Positions 1-5,366 of a DNA stretch of 5,458 bases are shown here, piece after piece (position 1 is the first letter of the stretch; each line of letters starts with the position of its first letter). Made by a program: the position numbers and the translations under genes. The stretch comes from Bacteroidota bacterium. Its GTDB lineage: Bacteria > Bacteroidota > Bacteroidia > Cytophagales > Hymenobacteraceae. The notes beneath the pieces are model-generated. The model saw only the letters and a program-made list of their open reading frames with translations. It had not been told where the DNA came from and did not search any database. Location of the stretch: assembly GCA_023424725.1 (NCBI GenBank), contig JAFADQ010000139.1, forward strand, positions 1 through 5,458. Reading direction: 5' to 3'.

Positions 1-2
1 AT

Positions 3-80
3 GTGATTTTGAGCCGCAAAAATTACATAGCCGAGCCGGCCAAAAAACAACCGGAGCCGAAAGCCGCAAAACCTCAGTAA
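3..80 (+). CDS. C-terminal end of an unidentified protein (5' truncated by window edge)
   Basis: One plus-strand frame is open from the window edge to a TAA at 78-80. It reads as 25 residues ending in a tail rich in Lys, Pro and Ala (AEPAKKQPEPKAAKPQ), the kind of charged, Pro-rich tail often found at protein C-termini. The codons used (GCC, GAG, CCG, AAA) resemble those of the complete genes here. The stop lies 51 bases before the lipoprotein gene on the same strand, so the two could share a transcript. A second frame is open to a TAA near 93 but has a less natural composition. No family can be assigned from so short a piece; the call is an inference from composition. Confidence 0.45.
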   Translation: MILSRKNYIAEPAKKQPEPKAAKPQ

Positions 81-131
81 GCATTATTAAGTAAAACAAA
101 ACTTTACAATAAACTTTCACACCAAACAAAC

Positions 132-530
132 ATGAAAAACCTCCTTTTTATACTTGCCCTTTGCTGCACCGTAATCTTTCAGGCATGCGACTCGTCGGGC
201 AGCCGCCCCGAAAATAAAACTTCTGTAGATCAGGTAGATCCGGGCGACCGCCAGAGCTCTAACCTGAACGATGCCGGCCTTGATGGCGAAGCAGGCAACT
301 CTGGCGAAGCTGCCTACGGTGCCGGTTTTGCTTACGTATGCCCAATGAAATGCGAAGGCAGCGCCAGCAACGAGCCCGGCAAATGCCCGGTTTGCAAAAT
401 GGATCTGGTGAAAAACGCCAATAACCCTCCGGGCACGCAGGCGCGCCAGGGCGAGGTGCTTAACCACGAAAGCGAGCAGGCCGACGACCGCAACATGGAC
501 GATAAAATAGAGCCGCAGCCAACCAGGTAA
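132..530 (+). CDS. Lipoprotein with heavy-metal-binding (HMBD/YHS-like) motif
   Basis: This is a 132-residue protein. Residues 1-18 form a lipoprotein signal peptide (Lys at 3, hydrophobic core LLFILALCC, lipobox FQAC), so Cys19 should be lipidated and the protein anchored to a membrane facing the periplasm or cell surface. Residues 20-66 are a polar, Gly/Asp/Asn-rich linker. Residues 68-93 match the heavy-metal-binding domain found in P-type ATPases and CusB-like efflux proteins, usually YxCPMHP...PGKCPxCGMDL. Here it reads YVCPMKCEG then PGKCPVCKMDL, giving Cys70, Met72, Cys74, Cys85, Cys88 and Met90 as likely soft-metal ligands. A charged tail follows. The domain suggests binding of Cu, Ag or a similar ion in the envelope; the metal and any partner are unknown. 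ATG132 is chosen because it directly starts the signal peptide. No Shine-Dalgarno is visible, as is usual in Bacteroidota. A strong terminator follows, so the gene ends its transcript. Confidence 0.85.
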   Translation: MKNLLFILALCCTVIFQACDSSGSRPENKTSVDQVDPGDRQSSNLNDAGLDGEAGNSGEAAYGAGFAYVCPMKCEGSASNEPGKCPVCKMDLVKNANNPPGTQARQGEVLNHESEQADDRNMDDKIEPQPTR

Positions 531-544
531 TTCTGATTGCTTTA

Positions 545-595
545 AATAAAAATAAAAGAAGGCAGGTACCTCATCTGCCTTCTTTTATTTTTATT
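545..595 (+). terminator. Strong hairpin terminator after the lipoprotein gene
   Basis: Bases 545-565 and 575-595 are perfect reverse complements (21 bp). The 9-base loop can close further with a G-U and a U-A pair. The core is GAAGGCAG/CTGCCTTC, flanked by an A-rich left arm and a T-rich right arm, which gives the U-tract on the plus strand and, by symmetry, on the minus strand as well. It begins 14 bases after the lipoprotein stop codon at 528-530. This is the classic form of a rho-independent terminator. Confidence 0.9.
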
Positions 596-755
596 GCCAT
601 AACCCACCACCGCCGGCAAACTTTTGTACCCATAGCGGGTTAATAAATAACACGCAAAACCAAGCTGCGAAGCCCGTTTTTATGCCTGCTACAGCCAAAT
701 TCTGCTCCGGTGCCCGTAAATTTGGCCCTTGCAGGTTTCTTTATGCGGGGCGGCC

Positions 756-785
756 TTTGGTTATTCGGCAGAAACCTTAAATTTG
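756..785 (+). promoter_or_regulatory. Candidate Bacteroidota sigma-A promoter for the methyltransferase-ZIP operon
   Basis: TTTG at 756-759 and a perfect TAnnTTTG (TAAATTTG) at 778-785 are separated by 18 bases, close to the 19-21 known for the -33/-7 elements of Bacteroidota housekeeping promoters. The -7 box ends 22 bases before the ATG at 808, leaving a short leader. A second TAAATTTG lies at 717-724 but has no TTTG at the right distance upstream. The call rests on the consensus only. Confidence 0.5.
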
Positions 786-807
786 CCTGTATCTACCCTC
801 TAAACCT

Positions 808-1551
808 ATGGACACCACCAATACAAAAAGCTGGTACACAACCTGGTTCGATTCGCCGTATTATCACATTCTGTACAAAGACCGCAATTACGACGAAGCC
901 CGTTTTTTTCTCGATAACCTGCTTGCCTACCTGCATCCAAAGCCGCATTACACCATTTTAGATCTGGCCTGCGGAAAAGGGCGCCACGCCGTGTACCTTA
1001 ACAGCCGCGGTTTCGAGGTTACCGGAGTAGATCTTTCGGCCCAGAACATAGATGCCGCAAAACTGCACGAAAACGATAACCTGCACTTTTTCGTGCACGA
1101 CATGCGCGAAGTTTTCCGCCCCGAGAGCTTCGATTTTGTGCTGAATTTGTTTACCTCATTTGGGTATTTTGAGGAAGAAACCGATAATATTATCGCGCTT
1201 CGGGCCGCGGCCGAATCGGTAAAGCACGGCGGCAAGCTGGTGATAGATTTTATGAATTCTGATTACGCCTTGCAAAACCTGGTGGCGCACGAGCAGAAAG
1301 AAGTAGAAGGAATTACCTTTGATATAAGCCGCAAACTGCAGAACGGTTTTATCGTGAAAACCATAAACTTTACAGATAAGGGCCAGGGTTTTTCTTTCGA
1401 GGAGCGCGTGCGTGCCCTCACTTACGACGATTTTATGGAATACTTCAGCATGGCCGGTCTGCGCCTGGCCGATGTGTTCGGGAACTATAAACTAGAGCCA
1501 TTCGACCCCAAAACCTGCGAGCGGATGATCTTTGTATTGAAGAAGTATTAA
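808..1551 (+). CDS. Class I SAM-dependent methyltransferase
   Basis: The product has 247 residues and a Rossmann-type methyltransferase fold. Motif I is ILDLACGKGRHA (residues 50-61, the glycine-rich SAM-binding loop). The acidic residue that holds the SAM ribose is Asp75 in VTGVDLS. HDMR (98-101) fits motif II, FDFVLNLFTSFGYF (108-121) the motif IV region, and GGKLVIDFMN (141-150) the later strand. The N-terminus, with WFDSPYYHILY at 13-23, and the C-terminal YDDFMEYFSMAGL segment resemble a group of bacterial methyltransferases of about 240-250 residues whose substrate is generally unassigned. No signal peptide or membrane segment is seen, so it should be cytoplasmic. ATG808 is taken because the conserved WFDSPYYHILY block begins soon after it. 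The ZIP transporter gene starts 8 bases past the stop, so the two are very likely co-transcribed. The substrate (small molecule, lipid or protein) cannot be told from the sequence. Confidence 0.87.
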   Translation: MDTTNTKSWYTTWFDSPYYHILYKDRNYDEARFFLDNLLAYLHPKPHYTILDLACGKGRHAVYLNSRGFEVTGVDLSAQNIDAAKLHENDNLHFFVHDMREVFRPESFDFVLNLFTSFGYFEEETDNIIALRAAAESVKHGGKLVIDFMNSDYALQNLVAHEQKEVEGITFDISRKLQNGFIVKTINFTDKGQGFSFEERVRALTYDDFMEYFSMAGLRLADVFGNYKLEPFDPKTCERMIFVLKKY

Positions 1552-1559
1552 GCCCGGCA

Positions 1560-2330
1560 ATGGTTTTAGCGATTATCGTACTGTTCGTAACCGTAATGGC
1601 ATCGGGCCTTTTGGTGCGGGTTTTTCCGCCCGAAGACGGCCGCTGGCTTAAAATTGCGCTGGCCTTTAGCGGCGCCTACCTGTTCACGATCACGATTATA
1701 CACCTGCTGCCCGAGGTGCTCATTAACTCCCCCGATCCGCAGGTGGTGGGCTACTGGATTCTGGCCGGTTTTTTCCTGCAGTTGGTGCTGGAGTTGTTTT
1801 CGCATGGCATAGAGCACGGCCACATTCATCCACATAAAAACCATAACCATAACCACGGCATTGGCTCTACACCGTTTTTGCTGCTGGGCTCGTTGTTTAT
1901 TCACTCATTTCTGGAGGGTTCTATATTGGTAGAGGGCGGCGCGCACCACCACCACGGGCACGACCACGGGCATAGCAGCAGCACCTTTTACTCGGTGCTT
2001 ATCGGTATCGCCATACACCATATTCCGGCGGCATTTGCGCTTATGTCGGTACTGCTTGCCAGCTTGGGCAACTTTAAAAAGGCGTTTTTGTGGCTGATGA
2101 TCTTCGCTATCGGGGCGCCGCTGGGCATTTTTTTCAGCAATGTACTGTTGCACGACGGCGCCTTTCAGGGCACCCTGTACACGGCATTAACCGGCCTGGT
2201 AGCGGGTAACTTTTTGCACATTTCTACTACTATACTTTTCGAAACAAGCCCCGAGCACAGGTTTAACCGGAACAAAATTATTGCCACATTATTGGGTTTG
2301 GTGCTGGCCCTGGCAAGTAACTGGTTGTAG
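1560..2330 (+). CDS. ZIP-family divalent metal transporter
   Basis: This is a 256-residue membrane protein with about eight hydrophobic segments (roughly 1-20, 28-50, 62-80, 104-124, 141-166, 172-194, 202-226 and 237-255), the usual ZIP topology. Segment 4 carries HSFLEG (115-120) and segment 5 carries HHIPAAFAL (153-161), matching the paired His motifs that form the metal site in ZIP proteins. Two loops are very His-rich: residues 82-99 hold 8 His and 129-138 hold 7 (HHHHGHDHGH), as expected for metal capture or sensing. ZIP proteins move Zn2+, Fe2+ or Mn2+ into the cytoplasm. Ala157 stands where many bacterial ZIPs (HNxPEG) have a metal-binding Glu, and Ser116 where many have Asn, so the site is not canonical. 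The gene lies 8 bases after the methyltransferase and probably shares its promoter. No clear terminator follows. The exact metal and direction are inferred from the family only. Confidence 0.87.
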   Translation: MVLAIIVLFVTVMASGLLVRVFPPEDGRWLKIALAFSGAYLFTITIIHLLPEVLINSPDPQVVGYWILAGFFLQLVLELFSHGIEHGHIHPHKNHNHNHGIGSTPFLLLGSLFIHSFLEGSILVEGGAHHHHGHDHGHSSSTFYSVLIGIAIHHIPAAFALMSVLLASLGNFKKAFLWLMIFAIGAPLGIFFSNVLLHDGAFQGTLYTALTGLVAGNFLHISTTILFETSPEHRFNRNKIIATLLGLVLALASNWL

Positions 2331-2407
2331 GCGTGGGTTTAGCGCTGGCGCCCTAAAAAATGGACCTTGCAGCCTGCTTTATTACGTAAACCGGTAAAAA
2401 TATAAAT

Positions 2408-2441
2408 TTTTAGGAATCGGCAATCTTTTTTTGTACATTTA
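2408..2441 (+). promoter_or_regulatory. Candidate promoter for the TerB/LETM1-like gene
   Basis: The segment TTTTTTTGTACATTTACA (2427-2444) resembles the common Bacteroidota start-site context TTGTAnnTTTGC. TACATTTA (2434-2441) fits TAnnTTTG with one mismatch. The -33 region is only a T-rich stretch (TTTT 2408-2411) with no clear TTTG. A 7-bp A/T dyad, TAAAAAT (2395-2401) and ATTTTTA (2406-2412), overlaps that region and could be an operator or simply an A/T tract. The predicted leader before ATG2472 is about 25 bases. Confidence 0.4.
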
Positions 2442-2471
2442 CAGTATGCCCTATAAAAGGGGCTGCTGCAC

Positions 2472-3767
2472 ATGAACTTCAGAAAGAAAGGATGGCTAAA
2501 AAAATATACCGACTACCGGTCGGGGCAGCCTTTCTCTGTGCAGGCCAGTTTGGTAGATACAGATCCGGAAACCCTGGAGAAATCTATTTACAACTTTTTG
2601 CAGCCTACAGGTTTGCTGTATGGCTTTCCGGTAGAGTTTCCATTTCAGGAAGAAGCGCATCCAACCAGCAACTTTTACGCCACTTCAGACAAAGCTCAGC
2701 TCATTTTCCTGGATTGTTTGTTTGGCAGCCTCTCGGCGTATTCGGCCAACTTTAGCGGCAATTCCGAAAAGCGTTTCGCCGGTATGTGCGAGTTACTTTC
2801 GGCTTATTTCGATTCTCTGCCAGGCAGCAGGCAAGCTGCGGAGGCCAAAAAACCATGGGCCTGGCGGCAATTGTTCATCAAAAATACAAACCCTTACGAG
2901 CGGCTTGAGCAAAACCTGAAAAAGCACCTGAACTTTAGCGCAGGCCTCACCAGCTTTTCGGTTTATTTTGCCAACAGTTTGCTGTTTCTGGATATTTACG
3001 GCTGCATGCGCTACAGTGCATCTTCTGTAAAAACGTTGCCGGGCAAGCTGGCCGAAGTAAAAGCAGAGCAACAAAAACTACGTGTAACGGCCCTGAAATT
3101 GATTGCCGCAGCCGCCCACGCCAATGGCATTATAGAAAAAGAAGAATCGCAGATATATTTCCAGTTTCTACGGTCGGCTAATATAAACCCGGAGCTTTCG
3201 CAGCAATTGCGCGAGGTGTTCGATAAAGGAATTACGCTGCAAGAAATAGAAATTCCGGAAGTATCGTGGCTGGCCAAGCGCTATTTTCTGGAAGTGGCCA
3301 TTCTTACCATTATGGCCGATAAAGATGTAAGCGTAGAAGAAGAGATTTTTCTGTGGCAGCTTTGCGGCCGGCTAAACTTGCCAACTGCCGAGCTGGAACA
3401 GGCAATGGCCGCGCTGCAAACCTTTCTTATCACGCATGAATCTACGCTTCATTTCTTTAAAAACGAGATCAGGTTCAGTTTTGCCAGCGAAAGCCTGAAA
3501 ACCCGCATTGGCCGCATCATCAGCCAAAATAAAGACCGTATTTTAATGGAGCTGAAGAAAAGCTCCGACACGTATGCCCTGCTGCAAAAGGCCCGCCTCG
3601 GCCCGCTTACCTCCGACGAAAAGCGTAAAATTAAGCAGCAGTTATATGCCATTATCCGCAATATACCTACCCTTGGTATGCTGCAGGCCACCGGAAACAT
3701 GATCGAGGTTTCTTCAATACTCCGCATGCTTTCTGCCGACAATAATCCCGCTACTTCTTTGGATTAA
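2472..3767 (+). CDS. TerB-like / LETM1-related protein (biofilm-associated LETM1-related family)
   Basis: This 431-residue protein has no signal peptide, and no segment is clearly membrane-spanning (161-179 is the most hydrophobic but contains Asn and Asp), so it is probably cytoplasmic. Residues 1-200 are not recognised. Residues about 205-318 resemble a TerB-type helical domain: a helix with LKLIAAAAHANGIIEKEE (208-225), then EVAILTIMADKDVSVEEEIF (274-293), each an acidic patch after a helix as in TerB and DjlA-like domains. Residues about 355-425 resemble the LETM1-like region: LLQKARLGPLTSDEKRKIKQQL (370-391), then a helix with RNIPTLGML (396-404) and a hydrophobic C-terminus. From memory, Bacteroidota proteins of this size and build are named LETM1-related biofilm-associated protein; the exact role is not established. 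TerB domains are linked to tellurite and chemical-stress responses, LETM1 to cation homeostasis and ribosome contact in mitochondria. It is a single-gene unit with its own likely promoter and a palindromic repeat after it. ATG2472 overlaps the stop of a 9-codon upstream reading frame. Confidence 0.75.
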   Translation: MNFRKKGWLKKYTDYRSGQPFSVQASLVDTDPETLEKSIYNFLQPTGLLYGFPVEFPFQEEAHPTSNFYATSDKAQLIFLDCLFGSLSAYSANFSGNSEKRFAGMCELLSAYFDSLPGSRQAAEAKKPWAWRQLFIKNTNPYERLEQNLKKHLNFSAGLTSFSVYFANSLLFLDIYGCMRYSASSVKTLPGKLAEVKAEQQKLRVTALKLIAAAAHANGIIEKEESQIYFQFLRSANINPELSQQLREVFDKGITLQEIEIPEVSWLAKRYFLEVAILTIMADKDVSVEEEIFLWQLCGRLNLPTAELEQAMAALQTFLITHESTLHFFKNEIRFSFASESLKTRIGRIISQNKDRILMELKKSSDTYALLQKARLGPLTSDEKRKIKQQLYAIIRNIPTLGMLQATGNMIEVSSILRMLSADNNPATSLD

Positions 3768-3770
3768 GCT

Positions 3771-3925
3771 ATCGCGAAAAACCTCACCCCAACCCCTCTC
3801 CAAAAGAGAGGGGCTTATATGGAGCTGCGCACATTGTTTTATTTAATAATTAAATCTGCCAATGGCTCCACTTTCTCCCCTTCTCATTTTGGAGAAGGGG
3901 TCGGGGGATGAGGTTTTTCGCCGAT
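3771..3925. repeat. 155-bp imperfect palindromic intergenic repeat (REP/MITE-like), probably also a terminator
   Basis: The outer arms 3771-3801 and 3891-3925 are reverse complements over about 30 of 35 aligned positions, with a few 1-base gaps. Two hairpins sit inside: CCCCTCTC (3793-3800) with GAGAGGGG (3806-3813), and CCCCTTCTC (3877-3885) with GAGAAGGGG (3892-3900). Further inward, TGGAGC (3820-3825) pairs with GCTCCA (3865-3870), and CATTG (3832-3836) with CAATG (3860-3864). The centre is the near-palindrome ATTTAATAATTAAAT (3841-3855). The CCTCACCCC...CCCCTCTCC...GAGAGGGG theme is, to my knowledge, a dispersed intergenic repeat type in Bacteroidota. It starts 3 bases after the stop of the TerB/LETM1-like gene, and its right arm runs into TTTTTT (3925-3930), so the transcript would fold and end here. 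There is no coding capacity for a transposase and no clear target duplication. Confidence 0.85.
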
Positions 3926-4015
3926 TTTTTCCTGGCTACCGCTATTCTTTTCATTTCTGAAACCTGCCAATTAATCTCTTCTTTCCGTTTCCCGTTTAAA
4001 ATATCCGTGCACTTG

Positions 4016-4046
4016 TTGCATTGTTCGGTGTAATTCTTTATTCTTG
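4016..4046 (+). promoter_or_regulatory. Candidate promoter for pntAA
   Basis: TTG (4016-4018) and TATTCTTG (4039-4046, one mismatch to TAnnTTTG) are spaced by 20 bases, as expected for a Bacteroidota housekeeping promoter. It would give a leader of about 55-60 bases before the TTG start. The stretch from 3931 to 4015 is pyrimidine-rich, with no reading frame or other signal that I can support. Confidence 0.35.
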
Positions 4047-4099
4047 ACGGACTTTAAGCCAAAAAGCTTTGGTCTGAGAAACTGCCACCGTTCCGTCAA
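4044..4099 (+). promoter_or_regulatory. Inverted repeat enclosing a structured leader upstream of pntAA
   Basis: TTGACGGA (4044-4051) is the exact reverse complement of TCCGTCAA (4092-4099), 40 bases apart. The enclosed stretch holds a small hairpin, CCAAA (4059-4063) with TTTGG (4068-4072), so the leader RNA could fold into a closed, branched structure ending 11 bases before the start codon. It could affect translation of a gene that lacks a Shine-Dalgarno, or be a DNA operator. The left arm overlaps the proposed -7 box. I recognise no known riboswitch. Confidence 0.4.
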
Positions 4100-4110
4100 A
4101 GACAATTACC

Positions 4111-5238
4111 TTGAAACTAGCCATACCAAAAGAAATACGACCCGGCGAAAAGCGCGTTGCCATTACGCCCGATGTGGTAAAAAGTCTGCACAAAGCAGGT
4201 TTTTCTTGCCTGGTAGAATCTGAAGCAGGCCGCGATGCAGGTTTCACCAACGAAGCTTACCTGCACGCCGGCGCCATGCTTACCGAAGACCGGGCAGAGC
4301 TTTATAGAGAAGCAGATGTATTGCTGAAAGTAAACCCGCCGCAGGCAGAAGAGGTGCAGTTGATGAAGCCGGATTCTATCCTGATCTCTTTTTTATATGC
4401 CCATACTCAGCCGGAGCTAACAGAGGCGCTGGTAAATAAAAAAATTACCGCGTTCGCGATGGATGCCGTGCCCCGGATTTCGCGCGCGCAAAAAATGGAT
4501 GCGCTCTCGTCGCAGGCAAATTTGGCGGGCTATAAAGCGGTGCTGCTGGGCGCTAATTCGCTGCGCAAAATATTCCCGTTGCTGATGACGGCAGCCGGAA
4601 CAATAACACCGTCTAAAGTGCTGATATTCGGGGCCGGAGTGGCCGGTTTGCAGGCCATTGCCACGGCAAAACGCCTGGGCGCGGTAGTAGAAGTAACCGA
4701 TGTGCGCCCCGAAACCAAGGAGCAGGTAGAAAGCCTCGGCGGCCGTTTTCTGGAAGTTAAGGGCGTAGAAGGCGTGAAAACCGAAGGGGGCTATGCGCGC
4801 GAAGTAAGCGCCGAATATCTGCAAAAGCAGCAGGAACTCATAAAAAGCCGCATTACCGAAGCCGATCTGGTAATAACCACCGCGCTGGTAATGGGCCGCA
4901 AAGCACCCGTACTGGTAACCGCCGGTATGGTGCAAACCATGAAACCAGGTTCTGTAATTGTAGATATGGCCGTAGAAAGCGGCGGCAACTGCGAACTGAG
5001 CGAGCTAAACCAAACGGTAATAAAACACGGCGTTACCATTATCGGCGAAGGAAACCTGCCCAGCATGCTTGCCTACAACGCCAGCGAATTGTACGCCCGC
5101 AACATCAGCACATTATTACTGCACCTGGCTACCAACGAAGGTTTTAAGTGGGAATTGGACGAAGAAATAACCAAAGGCAGTTTAATCACCCATCAGGGCG
5201 CGCTGGTACATGAATTTACCAAAGGGCAGTTGGCGTAG
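4111..5238 (+). CDS. pntAA: Proton-translocating NAD(P)+ transhydrogenase, alpha-1 subunit (NAD(H)-binding domain I)
   Basis: The 375-residue product matches the soluble alpha-1 subunit of split transhydrogenases, as in Rhodospirillum rubrum (about 384 residues); it lacks the membrane part found in E. coli PntA. With PntAB and PntB it couples hydride transfer from NADH to NADP+ with proton entry, supplying NADPH. Visible landmarks are the N-terminus LAIPKEIRPGEKRVAITPDVV (3-23), the RQD loop PRISRAQKMD (Arg122, Gln127, Asp130), the nucleotide-binding GAGVAGLQAIA (174-184) with Asp197 in TDVRP at the ribose position, the mobile loop GGYAR (226-230, Tyr228), and MKPGSVIVDMAVESGGNC (277-294). 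The start is TTG4111: an in-frame TGA lies at 4075-4077 with no ATG between, and TTG is exactly where homologues begin (MxIGIPKE). No Shine-Dalgarno is seen. A terminator-like hairpin follows directly and no pntAB/pntB is visible downstream. Confidence 0.95.
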   Translation: MKLAIPKEIRPGEKRVAITPDVVKSLHKAGFSCLVESEAGRDAGFTNEAYLHAGAMLTEDRAELYREADVLLKVNPPQAEEVQLMKPDSILISFLYAHTQPELTEALVNKKITAFAMDAVPRISRAQKMDALSSQANLAGYKAVLLGANSLRKIFPLLMTAAGTITPSKVLIFGAGVAGLQAIATAKRLGAVVEVTDVRPETKEQVESLGGRFLEVKGVEGVKTEGGYAREVSAEYLQKQQELIKSRITEADLVITTALVMGRKAPVLVTAGMVQTMKPGSVIVDMAVESGGNCELSELNQTVIKHGVTIIGEGNLPSMLAYNASELYARNISTLLLHLATNEGFKWELDEEITKGSLITHQGALVHEFTKGQLA

Positions 5239-5264
5239 GGGCACCTCTTGTGGGTGCCCTTTTG
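5237..5264 (+). terminator. Short hairpin terminator at the end of pntAA
   Basis: GGGCACC (5239-5245) pairs with GGTGCCC (5253-5259), extended by a G-U and an A-U pair at the base, with a 7-base loop, and followed by TTTT (5260-5263). The stem begins inside the TAG stop codon (5236-5238). The T-run is short, so termination may be partial; the hairpin would also protect the 3' end of the message. Confidence 0.7.
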
Positions 5265-5366
5265 CCTGAACAGGGTAGTCTGGGGTAAAAATCAAAAATT
5301 ACGTGAACTGAATCGCCAATTGTTAACAAATAAATAGTCGATCCTTAACAAGTCCTCATAGCTAAA
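5265..5366. other. A/T-rich spacer with no recognised feature
   Basis: This stretch is A/T-rich with frequent stops on the plus strand, and I see no gene, RNA or clear repeat in it. The only mild signal in the region is TAACTTTT (5442-5449), just outside this spacer, a one-mismatch fit to TAnnTTTG that could be part of a promoter for a plus-strand gene starting beyond the window. No TTTG lies at the right distance upstream of it. Confidence 0.4.

Noticed and set aside
117..467. Minus-strand open frame opposite the lipoprotein
   Set aside because: It is the mirror of a gene with a clear signal peptide and metal motif; its Ala/Phe/Arg-rich composition is typical of an antisense shadow.
710..961. 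Plus-strand open frame of 83 codons overlapping the start of the methyltransferase
   Set aside because: It runs out of frame into the well-supported methyltransferase, has an unnatural composition and no recognisable motif.
1566..1904. Minus-strand open frame opposite the ZIP transporter
   Set aside because: It mirrors the ZIP codons (for example Val-Met repeats opposite His codons) and has no independent support.
2335..2360. Possible terminator hairpin after the ZIP gene (TTTAG...CTAAA with GCGC inside)
   Set aside because: The inner pairs leave a loop of 2-4 bases with a bulge, and it is followed by A residues rather than T on the plus strand.
3782..3920. CRISPR array suggested by similar G/C-rich blocks
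   Set aside because: The blocks are inverted rather than direct repeats, there are only two, and no regular spacers exist.
4417..4935. Long minus-strand open frame (172 codons) inside pntAA
   Set aside because: pntAA is certain in the other frame; the antisense frame is rich in Tyr, Phe, His and Gln with no domain, an effect of codon bias on the opposite strand.
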